DNA of 64,000 bases from Symsagittifera roscoffensis (GCF_963678635.1 NC_087070.1:22117461-22181460), one strand, 5' to 3'. Counted from the first letter of the stretch, positions 13,838 to 26,385 are shown. Numbers and translations: made by a program. The notes: generated by a model not told the origin, from the sequence alone.

Positions 13838-14085
13838 AGATGTTTCAGAAATCAAGAAAGTTGTCACAATAAATCAGATTTTGAGCTCAAAATTATGCAT
13901 TAAATTCAGAAAAAATTCGCTAAAAATCAACGTTTGACCTCAAAACTATGCAACGAAAATCGAGAAAATCTTCATTGTAAATCAGATTTTGCGCATTAAC
14001 ATATGTAGCAAATCAACAAAATTGTCAAAATAAACCAGATTTTGAGCTCAAAAATATGCAATGAAATCATAAAAAATCATCATTT
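13838..14085. repeat. degenerate tandem repeat of about 60-70 bp
   Basis: The motif AAATCAGATTTTGAGCTCAAA with a following ATATGCA-like block recurs at about 13870, 13985 and 14033, each preceded by a GTCAAAATAAA-like string. Units are diverged and no coding function is suggested. Confidence 0.6.
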
Positions 14086-14308
14086 GTTATGTATTTTTTT
14101 CTTTTTTTTTGTGAGCAACAAGAAAAAAAGTTAGATTCTTTTTCCACATAGTCTTTGTGCTAAAGTATGTTCAATTTTTTCTATTCTGTATTTCGAACTA
14201 TAAATTACATGTCCATTACTCTCAAAATTTTTGTGATTTAGCGGGTGAAGCTTTTAGACGTCTAGTTTTTTTAACAAAAAAACAGTAATAAAAACACCTT
14301 GTACGTTT

Positions 14309-15233
14309 CCCGGGTTGACCTCCATACACCAAAAATGCTTATCATACAATTCCATACATCAAGTGTGTGGGAAAATGCTTGTCATACAATTTTCATACAA
14401 TTTCTAAAAATGGTTGAAAACTAGTATAAACTCATTTCTGTGGCTGTTTGATTCTAATAAAACAATCTGGTGATAAAAAAACGAGGTTTTCGTTTTTTGA
14501 AACAAAATGCTTATCATACAATTCCCATATATGGAAATTGTATGACTGGCATTTTTTGATGGCGACACAAAAAAATTTTCAAGTAATTTTGAAAATTTGG
14601 CCCAAATTTTTTTTTGTTTTTTTTCAACCGCAAATCGATTTTCGTACGCAAACAAACATTTTTCGAAAAAAAAATTTTGCATGCAAAATTTAATATTTTG
14701 TGTGCATAACGTAGTCCTGGATACGATAAAATTGGCTTTTATTTTCTCTTCACTTAATTTTTTTTTTCAAAAACGCTGAAAATTCCTCTTTCTTTTGTAT
14801 AGGGTGTTAATGTACGCCTTGATCAATGTCTGATAATTTGAAAATTCAAAAATTTAATATAATCATCATTAAAAAATTTTGCCAAAAAAATAAAAGTTTG
14901 TTACTTTTGTTATATTAATTGTGAAAGACAGCCTTATTCAGGTCGTTTTCTATGCATTGTAAATGCAAGACCGTCCAACCTTTGGTGTTTTGAGTAACCA
15001 AGGTCTATGTCACTTGTATTCGGTTGCAACTACAACCGAAAACTTTTCAGAAACTAAATTTAGAAAAAAAAATCAAAATTTTTGGTTTATGGGAAAACAC
15101 CTATCATATATGAAAAAATGCTTGTCATTGAGTTTTCATACAATTTTCTGTACGTATGGAATTGTATGAAATTGTATGACAAGAAGTTTCTCATAATGAA
15201 AATTGTATGATAAGAAGTTTTGGTCAACCCGGG
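14309..15233 (+). repeat. left arm of the fold-back element
   Basis: 925 bp between CCCGGGTTGACC (14309) and GGTCAACCCGGG (ending 15233). It contains repeated blocks of the type GCTTATCATACAATTCC and GCTTGTCATACAATTT. Open frames inside it are shadows of AT-rich repeats. Confidence 0.8.
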
Positions 15234-16044
15234 TTGGTTGATTTTTTCCGGACTAATCAACAAACATTCTCATTGTTGTTTGCTGATTCAAGGACGATCA
15301 GGGAACTCACTATTTGTAAGCAAATACAGAGAATCAACTATAACTAGGTCAATAAATTTATACCGGAACAAATCAATTTATAGCTCTAGCTTTAGTCTAT
15401 GTGCAACTTAACGCCTCATTTGTTGTGCCGCGACTAACTATCCAAATGTTTTTGAATTAAACTTAATGTTTATTCTTTGAAAATTTGGAATTCTTTGCGG
15501 TACTTTCCAATGGTCTTAAGAGACTGGCCTATAATTATCCGAGTGAAAAAGGTTTAAAAAATTTTTTGAGCAATTATATGTTTTATTCCGACCTCCGAAA
15601 GTTATCCGCGAACAGAATTAAAAAAAACATTGCACTGTGCATTTTGTGCATTGTAACCGGATTCCGCAAAAAGGACGCTCCCTTCGTTCTTCTTTTGTTC
15701 TTTAATTTTCTTTGATCGTTCCGACAAAGTTTTAACATGTCTAAAGACTTGTCTCTGGAATCCAGGAACATACAGACGCGAAATTGTGCGTCTATCCAGT
15801 GCACAGTTTGGCCTCGTAATGATATAAATTTTCTAAATTTATCTTCGGTCATGAATTTTTTATTTCACCTGGGTTGTCCGGTGAATACGACAAAATTATC
15901 GTTGGCCTTCACAAAATATCCTCTCAGCAACAGCTTCTCAGGACATTCTTCTGGTTTCTGATTAATCGTTTTGAGGTAACTGAGAGTCCAAAATGTGTTC
16001 TCCTCAATCGACAACTGAATCTGGAAAATTTGTAATAATTACTA
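15234..16044 (-). other. spacer of the fold-back element; possible transposase scrap
   Basis: An 89-codon frame at 15583-15852 (-) contains the phrase HWIDAQFRVCMFLD, which loosely resembles the conserved region after the first catalytic Asp of hAT transposases (aromatic-Ile-Asp, then a Leu-Asp). A related stretch lies at about 23300-23400, and parts recur near 22810-22880. So this is a dispersed repeat. The transposase reading is weak and rests only on that phrase. Confidence 0.3.
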
Positions 16045-16981
16045 CCCGGTTTGACCAAAACTTCTTATCATACATTTTCCATATATGAGAAACTTCTTGT
16101 CATACAATTTCATACAATTCCATACGTACAGAAAATTGTATGAAAACTCTATGATAAGCATTTTTCCATATATGAAAATTGTATGATACGTGTTTTCCCA
16201 TAAACCAAAAATTTGATTTTTTCTTTCTAAATTTAGTTTCTGAAAAATTTTCGGTTGTAGTTGCAACCGAACTTAAGCGACAAAGACCCTGGTTACTCAA
16301 AACACCAAAGGGTGGACAGTCTTGCATTTACAATGCATAGAAAACGACCTGAATTAGGCTGTCTATCACAATTGATATAACAAAAGTAACAAACTTTTCT
16401 TTTTTGGCAAAACTTTTTAATGACGATTACATTAAATTTTTGAATTTTCAAATTATCAGACATTGATCAAGGCGTACATTAACACCCCATACAAAAGAAA
16501 GAGGAATTTTCAGCGTTTTTGAAAAAAAAAATTAGGTGAAGAGAAAATAAAAGCCAATTTTATCGTATCCAGGACTACGTTATGCACACAAAATATTAAA
16601 TTTTGGATGCAAAATTTTTTTTCGAAAAATGTTTGTTTGCGTACGAAAATCGATTTGCGGTTGAAAAAAAAAACAAAAAAATTTTTGGGCTAAATTTTCA
16701 GAATTACTTGAGAAATTTTCTGTGTCGCCACCAAAAAAATGCCAGTCATACAATTTCCATATATGGGAATTGTATGATAAGCATTTTTTTCAAAAAATAA
16801 AAGCCTCAGTTTTTTATCACCAGATTGTTTTATTAGAATCAAACAGCCACAGAAATGAGTTTATACCAGTTTTCAACCATTTTTAGAAATTGTAAGAAAA
16901 TTGTATGACAAGCATTTTCCCACACACTTGATGTATGGAATTGTATGATAAGCATTTTCGGTGTATGGAGGTCAACCCGGG
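16045..16981 (-). repeat. right arm of the fold-back element
   Basis: 937 bp, the reverse complement of the left arm with scattered substitutions and small indels. It starts CCCGGTTTGACC and ends GGTCAACCCGGG. Confidence 0.8.
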
Positions 16982-19900
16982 TACACGGCAATATCTTTTC
17001 TTCAAGTTTGATATGTTCTTACTTGTTTCCATAATAGATGGCTTTAAATTACCTGGCTCAAATTGATCATTGAAACTAAAAACGCATGAATGAACCTTTA
17101 TATAACGTATCTAATTTTTAATACGAAGTTTAATTCAATGAGGTGTATTACTCTTAGATGTCACTTTGTTGCCTTAATTTTTTTTTTCGTCTTTTCTTAA
17201 ACATTAGAAGCTATTTTGAAAAAATAAATTTTGCTACTGATTTTTGGTATTGTAATAAAAAATTTTTGGTATGTTTTTTTGATAAAATTCATAATTTTGA
17301 TTGCCGTGAAATCACTGAAAAATATAAAAAGTTCAGCAAATCTCATATTTTGTTTTATAACTCAAAAATGGATCGATGCAAATTCTTGCAACAAAACAAC
17401 AACCCCAAATAAAATTCTAGTGAAATTACCACACCACGTGAACTCTCGAGTCATTTCTTAAGAAATTTTTGTCTACCAGAGCAGAAAATTCAGAACATTT
17501 CTGCTTTTTAAAATGAAGTTGAGATTACTGAGGTCTATTACTTTTGGATAAAACTATGTTGCCCTAACTTTTTCGTGTTTTTTTTAGATTATGAAGGTAA
17601 TTTGAAATAATTTTCGAGTAGTTTTTTTGAAAACATACGTTGGCATTTTGAGAGTTTGCTACGTGTATCTTTTCCAGTTTTTGGCTTGGCTGAAAAATAA
17701 AAAAAACTAAAGTTTCAACAAAACCAATAGAGTACAGACCAATTTTTTGACCTAAAATCAATTCGGGATGGTTTATAAATTGAAGAGAATATATTTGGGA
17801 TGGTCAATTTTACTATTTTTGAAAACCTACAACATCAAAATTGAAAAAAAAAATTTTGCTACGCATCAATAAAGTGCAACCTGAAAAAAATCTAAAAGTT
17901 TGTCAAAAGTTGAAAGTATTTGTCTTATTTAAAATTTTTGGACCAAATTTAAGAAATCTATTTAACTAACGTATTACGAAGAAATTTTGCAATGTTGCTA
18001 ATTGTAGTTTCTCTTTAATTCTAAGCTAAAGTTTCTTACAAGAAACTAAATTTCCGACAGTTGTATTTTTGCAGCATACCCTTTTCAAAAACATTGTGTC
18101 GACCCACCTATTTAAGGTACAAAACGTAACAAGTTGACTAATAATTTAATCTCAATTCAAATTGGGACGGTTTATGAGACCAATTAAATCAAGGTTCAAG
18201 ATTCAATGGTAGAAAAATTACGAGCGCTTTCATTCCTAATTTTGCAAAACGCAACTTTCGCTCACGCATCAATAAGTTTCTAACTGATAAAAAAAATTGC
18301 TAAATAAAACTTTCCTCAAGATCAAAAAATCCGTCGCTTTTTCAGAATTAGATGTATAACTTTTTATAGTTTCGTGATGCAAGCTTAAGTATTTTTGCTT
18401 GCAGTGTCGAACGCCAGCTTACTAAAACTTGAATTGTTTTCAGTGGCTCAATACTTTACAGGAGTCGATATGCTTCGTTGACTGAGACTGCTCATGCATC
18501 TTGAATCTTCCCGCTTTCCCTGAATTAGTTTGATAGTTGAGAAAGTAATGAAAAACTAATTATATTTTACAATATCAACATCAAGCGTAATGAGCTGGAT
18601 CGTACAAAATTAACAGGATTGATAAGGTTGCCTCCATTTATTTTGGAAAGTTTTTGTAATGCATGATAAATAAATCGCGTTACGCTTTCAGCATAATTAA
18701 AACAATAACCGCTGCATGAATATTGGGTCCAGAGCATAGGCCACTTCTAGATTCTAGTTCCCCACAACATTACAAAAAGAATGGGAAGGTAAGTTTTTCA
18801 ATTTAACCCAAGGAAGCAAAATCTTGAATGAGGTATAAACTTTTTTTGTAGAAGTTATGATTATGATCGCCGGAAAAAGATGACCACAAGAAAGAAAACT
18901 CAGCACGTCTTCGAAATTCAAACATTTTTCATACCTATGTTTTATAATTCACCAATAGATCGATGCAAATTTGAACAACAAACCAACTACAACAAAGAAA
19001 GTTTTATTGTAAAAACCAGACCACGTGAACTCCTGAAACAGTTCACGAAAAAATACATTTTGGCCAACCAGAGCATGCTTTGCGGAAACTTTCATCTAAT
19101 TTCGAAATTCTTGTTTCAAAAATCATGCATCATTACTTATAAAATCTATCGAAAAGAGCATAAGTTTCGCACAATTGGGCGCATAAATCTTTCTTTTAGC
19201 ACTTTCGAAACTATGCACTAGTAGCTTGATCTATTTATAAACTCGATCCAACTTCGATTTCGTCGTCCTTATTTTTCATCTTTTTTCAGAGAATTTAAAA
19301 TGCATACTAGGCAAAAATCGGAATTTTTGACTTTTGCAAAACATTTTTTCCGCTCTATGACTTTTGTATATATAATGGAAACAAAAGCAATGCAACTATA
19401 CTAGTGGACCAAAATTAAGCGCAAATTTAGGTTTTTACTCTTAAAATACCTAACTTCGAGGACTAACTTGAACAAAATTCACTCTTACTTTATAAAAATT
19501 CTACGTAGACCAACAGCAAATGATCTGAATTACTCATTCTGAAAGACTTTGTTTGTATTTTGAAGCACTTACCAATTTTCCGGGTCTGAACATGTCAGTT
19601 TTCGTTATCCTCTCTAAGTTTTTCAAAACGCATGAAAAAACAAAACAGCTGAGTGTAGTAAATTTGTCACACTGATTATTTAAATTTTAACACTGAGAAT
19701 GAGAATTTTTCACCTTGCATGGACATTTTTTACTCCACTTATTCGAGAAAGAGTTCAATATGAAGCATAATTAAGCGCAGACGGTGGAAATTGCATTTTC
19801 AGAACCGGAAAAAAACTGGTTAGTGCTTCAATCTAATAACTGAGACTTTCAATGAGAATAGTTCAGACACTTTGCTGATAGTCGTTTTAAAATTTTGCTC

Positions 19901-20600
19901 AAACTCCTGTTAAATTTCGTCCAAACTAATCCTTAAATTTATGTTTTACGAGATTTGCATTTAACTTTGTTGAATTTGCATTTGCATTTAATTATTTGGT
20001 TCACTAGTTTGGCTCGTTAAAAAATTGAATATCTCAATCAAAATGATTTAAAATTTTTTAGAGTCATTTTTTAATTTAGCTTTGATTAAGACAATTATTA
20101 TCCAGTTTAAAAACTTTTTCTGGTTCGAAAGTTTGAAGCAAAACCAAAATCATTTCTTTCATTTCTGAAAAACTTTTTTTAAGGTTTTGATTTGGCGGTG
20201 TGAGCTTCACTTTTTTTTTAGCTTTTTTTGTGATATTGTGAACAAAATCTCATCTTAGACCAAAGTCCGAAATCCAAAGTAAAGTCCTAGAAAAAATTTG
20301 GTTGCGTAATTTTTTTTTCCAGTAATATTACGCTTAAGCGGGTTCCTTAGCATGGTTTTATGTAATTTTACTTCGTTCAAAAAAAGGCGTCAATTTTTTG
20401 TACTTTTTACAATCATCTTGATTTATTGCGTTTTGCGGATTCGTTATGACATCTTGGTAACTTCCAGCACACGACAGTACATTCAGGTAAGTTGAACAAC
20501 TGCAAACGAAAATGACCGATGTTACTAAGATTGTTTTTTAAAGGCAAGACAATAACTTCAAAACAGTTGAAACATAACGTGGAAGTTGAAAAAACTGCGT
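16982..20600. other. gene-poor AT-rich region with scattered low-copy repeats
   Basis: About 17345-17500 resembles 18945-19095 (shared GATCGATGCAAATT, then CCACGTGAACTC, then CCAGAGCA). A separate similarity joins about 17140-17220 and 17525-17600 (TGAGGTGTATTACT versus TGAGGTCTATTACT). The 113-codon frame at 18880-19221 overlaps the first repeat pair, so I do not call it a gene. Nothing else is supported. Confidence 0.45.
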
Positions 20601-20604
20601 TGAC

Positions 20605-21780
20605 AGAAACTGCTAGTCATACAATGGTGATTCATTCCCATACATTCCATACCTTTAAAAAATACTATGGAAATTCTATGACCAGCACTTTTTCATTTTT
20701 ACCGTTGGACACATTAAAAAGCTCTCTAAAATACTTTAAAGAAAGTTTTGGACAACATTTTTTTAGAAGCACTTACATCGAACTGCAAATTATCTAAACT
20801 ACCCTCTTTAACATTCTGAATGTTTGACTTAAAGCTCTTTCAGACTCGTCCGTCCATGTCTAAAAGACCAGCTTGCATCATGTGCACTCGGTGTTTCTAC
20901 GGGAGTAAATTTTTTTTGAACAGCTTAAAAATGTGCTGTGTACTAAAAAGTTATCTTGATCATGCGATTTTAAACATTTTAAAAAGAAAAACGCATTGTT
21001 TTGACTAGTGGCAACTTAACACAACTCTATTATTTCTTATACTTTCACACTATTGGAAAAAATGAGACAAACGGTAAAAATTGGTTGTTTTTCCGAAGAG
21101 AACTTAAATGGTTAGTGCTTCAAAACAAAAGTCGAGATTTTCAGATTTGGTAGTTCAGAAATTTTTTAGTTCGTTGTAGATTTTTCACTGATTTTCTGAG
21201 TTTATGATCAACAAACGGTCCTTTGAATTAAGCTATTAAAAAGCTGAATTTGCATTGAAAAATGTCCACTGGTTTGTAAGAAACGTACGACTAGCATTTT
21301 CCTTAAGCAACAAAAACAAGGATTTTTTCGTTTGTTATTTTTAAACTTGTAAGCTTTTTCCCCACTTCAGTAGCCTTTGATATTGAAAGGCCATTAGTTA
21401 AAACGACCTTTGATATTTTCTAAAAATGTACTGTGATTTATTAACATAGCTTACAATTAAAAACCAATTTAATTGATTAACGAGTCCATCCAATTCCAAG
21501 TAATTAATTGCGGGGTTTCAATTAATTCCAATTACTTGCATTTATTTTCCATCATTTCAAACGTTCTACTAAATTTTGTTTTGTAGTTGCAAATTGCGCA
21601 GCGTGATTTGCTTATATTCCGAATAGACTCAGTAATCACTACTCTTATTTGTAATCGGCTGTTGTGGTGATAATTGCGTATTTTCCGCACGAGGTGCAGC
21701 TTGCTTTCACGTCACATGTTTTACCGCCCTTGCTCTTCTTTCAGTGAACAAGATTAATCGTGACTGTGTATAAGGGGCTC
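20605..21780. other. no gene recognised; small relative of the fold-back motif
   Basis: About 20610-20695 has the CATACAAT / CCATACATTCCATACC style of the 14309-16981 arms and may be a scrap of one. Open frames at 20519-20797 and 20820-21008 show no family features. The rest is plain AT-rich sequence. Confidence 0.4.
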
Positions 21781-21830
21781 TGTTTACATCAATTTCAGCC
21801 ATTTTTTGACCAAAACCCAGAAGTACTCGT

Positions 21831-22383
21831 TTGAATGATTACAGCCATTTTTCGTCCATTTTGAGCAAACCCAGTAATGCTCGACTAAATGCTGATAGCC
21901 AGAGAAACCAAGGATCTGAGAGATCTTCACTAAAATATGAAAAAAACTGGCAATCGGTAACGAAAACTCTCCAAAAAGAAGATGTTATTTTCGCTGAAAA
22001 TCGCACATTTTTTGATATGTTATTTTGCAATTATAAATGCAATTTTTTTGTTATTTTTTCGTGTTCAGAAATGGCAAAGTATTTGTCTCAAGATGCCGAA
22101 ATTGTCCACTACACTGTTTTTGAGAGTGGGTTAATCAAGATTCAGGATAGCGATGAAACATCGCTGTCCAGCCCGGTAAGAGAAAGTTAGGAGAAATTAG
22201 TTGAAAATAATGCAGTCATTTTTGACGAGAAAGTAGTCGAACGCGAAGATTTTGCAATGAGTTTGCTCAAAAAGCAGAAAAAACTCCAAAGGAAAAATAT
22301 TGCGTTTCGCGTTTCAATTGGCCGACGTCTAACTTCGCTGAACAGTTTTTTCAGTTCATCGGGTTTTTTTTCAATGACCTGAG
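21831..22383 (+). pseudogene. unknown ORF broken by one in-frame TAG
   Basis: A frame opens with ATG at 21831 and runs 119 codons to TAG at about 22188. It then continues in the same frame for about 65 more codons to TGA at about 22381. The composition is protein-like (mixed charge, little homopolymer), better than nearby random frames. Part of it (about 22070-22171) is flanked by an acceptor-like TTCGTGTTCAG and a donor-like CCGGTAAGAG, so it could also be an exon of a spliced gene whose other exons I cannot find. The upstream 50 bp is a diverged duplicate of the ORF start. I recognise no domain. Confidence 0.3.
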
Positions 22384-22989
22384 AAAATCTCTACTGCCAA
22401 TGACTTTCGAGACACAGATGTTCATAAAGATCAACAAAATTTTTTGGATTAAAGAAACTATGAAAAAAACTGGAGCGCTCTTAGTTTTTTTATCTAATCA
22501 AGCTCGAAAATAAATTTGGTCCGTTTATATTTTACTTTCCAACGAAAACTCTTTGAATTGCAATTAATTGCATTTAATAAATTGGTAGACTGGCCAATTC
22601 CAATTAAAAATTTGCAGCAGTCCATTTTTGTTTGGAAGCGCCCAATTAATTGTTTTCCTACCCCTGGTTGTATTGCTGCTTCCGAGGTAGTGTTTTTGTG
22701 GTATTTTTTGCTGCGGTATTTTTGCTAAATCCTGCTCTGACAAGCAATTCTTAAAACTGATGCTTTTTTTAAATTGAATTTAGCTAGTTTCCTCATAGCT
22801 TCATCACGAGGCCAAACTGTGCATTTTGTGAATTGTAAGCGAATTCCACAACAAGCAAAATTCTAATTCGTCCCGGAATCCGCGAAAAAGCTATTTTTTT
22901 TATCTTCTCTGCTGTATTGCTCAAAATTGCTCTAAAAACAGCACAAATTTGCGGAATCCGCAACAAAATATGTGAAATAATACTAAAAG
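22384..22989. other. no gene recognised
   Basis: AT-rich sequence. From about 22800 it begins to carry the GCGGAATCCGC-type words that form the repeat to its right, plus a short similarity to the fold-back spacer (AAACTGTGCATTTTGTG). Confidence 0.4.
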
Positions 22990-23300
22990 TGTTCTGTAAA
23001 ATTAGGCTGTTGCAAAGTCCGCAACTGTAAGTGGAATCAGCAAATTGTAAGCGGAATCGCAAACTGTAAGCGGATTCCGCAAATTGTAAGCGGAATCCGC
23101 AAAATGTTAGCGGAATCCTCTTAAAGGTGCGGAACCCACTTACAGTTGCGGAGTCCGCTTCCATTTACGGAATCCGGAACAACTACCTATTTTTTCTCGT
23201 TGCGAAATCCGCAACAAAATCAATGTGCCGGCAAAAATTACGTTACAGGTGTTTGTACGCTGAATCCAATGAAATTTTGTAAGTGGAATCCAATTAAGTT
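22990..23300. repeat. palindromic minisatellite built on GCGGAATCCGC
   Basis: Units of about 20-24 bp of the form AAATTGTAAGCGGAATCCGC repeat at about 23035-23120, with inverted versions at about 23130-23180 and 23270-23295. The core GCGGAATCCGC is a perfect palindrome. The - strand frame at 22793-23164 with FRLQFA-like repeats is a by-product. Confidence 0.75.
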
Positions 23301-23400
23301 TTAGAACATGTTCTAAGACTTCTCTCTGGAATCCAGGAACACGCAGACACAAATTTGTGCACCTATCCAGTGCACAGTTTGTCCTCGTAACGTCAATTTG

Positions 23401-24483
23401 AATTTGAGCTTTTTTTGGTCCACTTCTTTAGTCCTAAATTAGGTTTGGCAAAGATCATCATCTAGTGTTCAAACATACTGCTATACAAGCTTCAATTTTC
23501 AGGTCCTGATCACTCTTTACGAGAACGGTATGTTTTCAGTTGAGCAAACAATTGAACATATTTTTTTTACTCAAGACAGATAATTTTAATCAACATTCAA
23601 TACAAAACGATTTTTTTTTACTGATATTGACGAAACTAACCAAAGATTTTGTTAGTTATCTTCAAACCGCGAGAAAAAAAGGCAAGAAAATGTGTTGGAT
23701 AATTGTCGAGCACCATTTGGTATATTTGAAATCAAAAATTCAGAAAATTCTATCTGCTTATTTTGATTGGCCAAAGTACACAATGGACAAAAATGAATGT
23801 ACTATTTGTTTTTTCTTGTAAAATGTCTGCTTTTATGTCCATTTTTTTTACAATTTTAATTTCGAAATCCAGCAAAAAGTTAGATAGACGAAGAGCAAAA
23901 GGACAGAGCTACCCGCTATGAAATATCAATATTTCATTTCGAAGATTTGAAACTTTCAATTTAGTTTGGATCAGAATTAGGCAGAGAGTTTTTGTATCGG
24001 AGTGAACTCTCTCTCAAATGAGCAAAATAGAAATTTTGCATGAGACGGAAACAAGGTCAGCAAAAAAATTTATTTGATTATAGTGAAACTTTTGCTAAAA
24101 TCGGCATTTATCACATTTTAAAGCGCTTTGAAAATTTTTTGCATATAAGTATAACTGTTTTCTTAGACGCCTGACACATGAACAGTCTTTAAAACCAAAA
24201 ACTGATAGTATGAAAGAGGGTATCTATGACTATTTCTTCTTGTACTTTTCGATTTTAAAATTTCGATGAAGAGAATGTTCAAAATGGAAATTAAAAAAAG
24301 CATTTTACAAACTAAATCCCAAAATATGAGTTTATTGTTGTCAACTATCTTGATGAGAAAATTGAATTTCCCGAAAACTTGATCTTAAATAAACCAAAAA
24401 ATGATTCAAATTATTGTTTTTCTCTTTAAGACAAAAATTTTGACGAATTGTTGAACACTTTTTTCGAACAAGTTGCAGAAACG
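23401..24483. other. no gene recognised
   Basis: AT-rich DNA. The 93-codon frame at 23540-23821 is Lys/Phe/Leu-rich and lacks recognisable motifs or splice context. Confidence 0.4.
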
Positions 24484-24485
24484 TG

Positions 24486-25074
24486 TTTTTGTTCCGACTT
24501 TCGATACGAAAGTAACGGAATATTTGTGCTCGGGGTGGGTTTTTTTTTCTTCAGACGAATTTCGACTTTTTAACTAGCCATTTTTGACGAAATTTTTTTA
24601 TTTCATTCGAAAGCCATTGTTGTTTTGAGTTTAAATTTGAAAAGATATTCCACCTGTGATCATTTTTTGTAAAGTTATGAGGGTTTAAAGATTGCCATTT
24701 TGGCCAATGTGACCAATTTGGGACAATTAAAGCGCGATATAGTTCGCGCTATTAACGCGTGAGCGGAGATTTAATCCGTCTTAGAAATCGTTCCAAATTG
24801 GTTTAAAGAAGCTTATTTGCAATAATTGATTGGTTTGTACTTTATTGTTTTGTACTTTATATGGCGTGTGGGGGGAAATCTATTGTTTTGTACTTAATAT
24901 GGCGTGTGGGGGGATGATTTTTATAGAAAAATTTTCAAATTTTAGAGAAAAAAAGTTTTTCAATTTATTTTGTTTCATTTAATTCTTTAATATTGTTTAT
25001 GTTATTACTGCTCCATAAACGTTAAAAGGCAGTCGGAACTTTCAGGGCTTCGCCCTGATACGAGCAGTCTTGTT
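24486..25074 (+). mobile_element. Helentron-like non-autonomous element (copy 1)
   Basis: The left end begins at TTTTTGTTCCGACTTTCG and contains a small hairpin (ACTTTCG-ATA-CGAAAGT). Near the right end the inverse AGTCGGAAC appears, followed by a hairpin (TCAGGGC-TTC-GCCCTGA) and the end TACGAGCAGTCTTGTT. An inverted repeat displaced inward from the right end, then a terminal hairpin and a T/T-flanked end, is the described layout of Helentron-associated elements (HINEs). The body has no coding frame. About 24835-24910 holds a 38 bp tandem duplication (TGTTTTGTACTTTATATGGC and onward). Confidence 0.65.
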
Positions 25075-25482
25075 CGATTTTGCTATTGTTCTATTTTCAC
25101 ATATTTACGTTATGTTTTTTGTTTTTTTTTGTTTCGGCAAAACATTCAACCTAAGGTTGAACTATTTTTCTCAACTATATTTATTTCAATTTTGAGACCT
25201 ATTGTTTAGATTTACTTTAATTGGATATTTAGCTGTTTGAAATGTTTTTAGGTAATTCTTTCACATAGTTATAACCTTGAATTTGATACAAGAGACAACA
25301 TTACAACTAGAATGAACTATGTACTAAGAGTAGCTAAACCGGTTGAGTTGCCCGACAAAAAGAACCCCTAGAGTCCTAAACAATTAAACAGTAGATAACA
25401 AACAAGTTTAACCTTGCATCCTAATCTAAACCAAAGTGTCATTTAACACATTGTTATCTTCATCATACAATTAGTTAAGTTG
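25075..25482. other. unique AT-rich DNA between two Helentron-like copies
   Basis: I see no gene, repeat or regulatory feature here. Confidence 0.4.
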
Positions 25483-26013
25483 TTTTTGTTCCGACTTTCG
25501 ATACGAAAGTAACGGAATATTTGTGCTCGGGGTGGGTTTTTTTTTCTTCAGACAAAATTCGACTTTTTAACTAGCCATTTTTGACGGAATTTTTTTATAT
25601 CATTCAAAAGGTATTGTTGTCCTGAGCTTAAATTTGAAAAGATATTTCACCTGTGATCATTTTTCGTAGAGTTATGAGGGTTTAAAGATTGCCATTTTGG
25701 CCATTTTGACCAATTTGGGACAATTAACGCGCGATATAATTCGCGCTATTAACGCGTAAGCGGAGGTTTAATCCGTCTTATAAATCGTTCCAAATTGGTT
25801 GAACGAAGCTTATTTGTCATAATTGATTTGTTACAAGGAACGAAATCTATCTTTTTACACTTTATATGGCGTGTGGGGGGATGATTTTCACTAAAAAATT
25901 TCAAATTTTAGAAAAAAAAATTTCATTTTGTTTATTTCATTTAATTTTTTAAATGTTATTACTGGTGCTCCATAAACCTTAAAAGGCAGTCGGAAGATAA
26001 GAGCAGTCTTGTT
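25483..26013 (+). mobile_element. Helentron-like non-autonomous element (copy 2)
   Basis: A close copy of 24486-25074 in the same orientation. It keeps the left end and the inner AGTCGGAA, but lacks the 3' hairpin (about 22 bp missing before GAGCAGTCTTGTT) and the 38 bp internal duplication of copy 1. It is non-coding. Confidence 0.65.
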
Positions 26014-26385
26014 ATACTTCAAGACCTAACTTTTGCAATCGTTTTTAGGACAAAAGGTAGAGGACTCTTTTTGAAGAAAAATATGGCGCTTAATTGTTTC
26101 AACCGACTTTTCTGTGATTCTCGAGTTTGCAAAAAAAGAGCATTCCGTCCTCTACTCGAATAAAGTTAAGTGTGAACCTTTTGATCACTGTTTTATTTTT
26201 TTAAGCAAACTAGTAGTTGAGGTATCCAACATCTGATTAATAGTTTCCGATACGAAATGTTTCAAGAAAGCATCATAAACGGTATCAATGTCTTATTTTT
26301 CAAAAGGTACGATACGTGATCACACTTTTTCTGAAGGAAGTAGCGTGCAGGATCCTTTTTTAAGCTATCAATGTTCTTTTTAAAT

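Larger units (their letters stand above)
14309..16981. mobile_element. 2.7 kb fold-back element with two inverted ~930 bp arms
   Basis: Two long near-identical arms (14309-15233 and 16045-16981) lie in inverted orientation around an 811 bp spacer. Each arm itself begins with CCCGGGTTGACC (or CCCGGTTTGACC) and ends with its reverse complement, so each looks like a separate short element with terminal inverted repeats. The arms are full of short inverted motifs such as CATACAATT and AATTGTATGA. No transposase spans the structure. I could not identify a convincing target-site duplication. Confidence 0.8.

Noticed and set aside
14309..16981. LTR element with inverted LTRs
   Set aside because: The arms are in inverted, not direct, orientation and the spacer lacks gag, pol or PBS features.
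18880..19221. 113-codon + strand ORF as a gene
   Set aside because: Part of it recurs in decayed form at 17345-17500, so it belongs to a dispersed repeat.
22793..23164. 123-codon - strand ORF with FRLQFA repeats
   Set aside because: Direct translation of the GCGGAATCCGC minisatellite.
22990..23300. CRISPR-like array (GCGGAATCCGC units)
   Set aside because: No unique spacers; a palindromic minisatellite explains it.
24486..25074. Canonical Helitron
   Set aside because: The right end does not read CTRR and an inverted repeat displaced from the end is present, which fits Helentron-type elements better.
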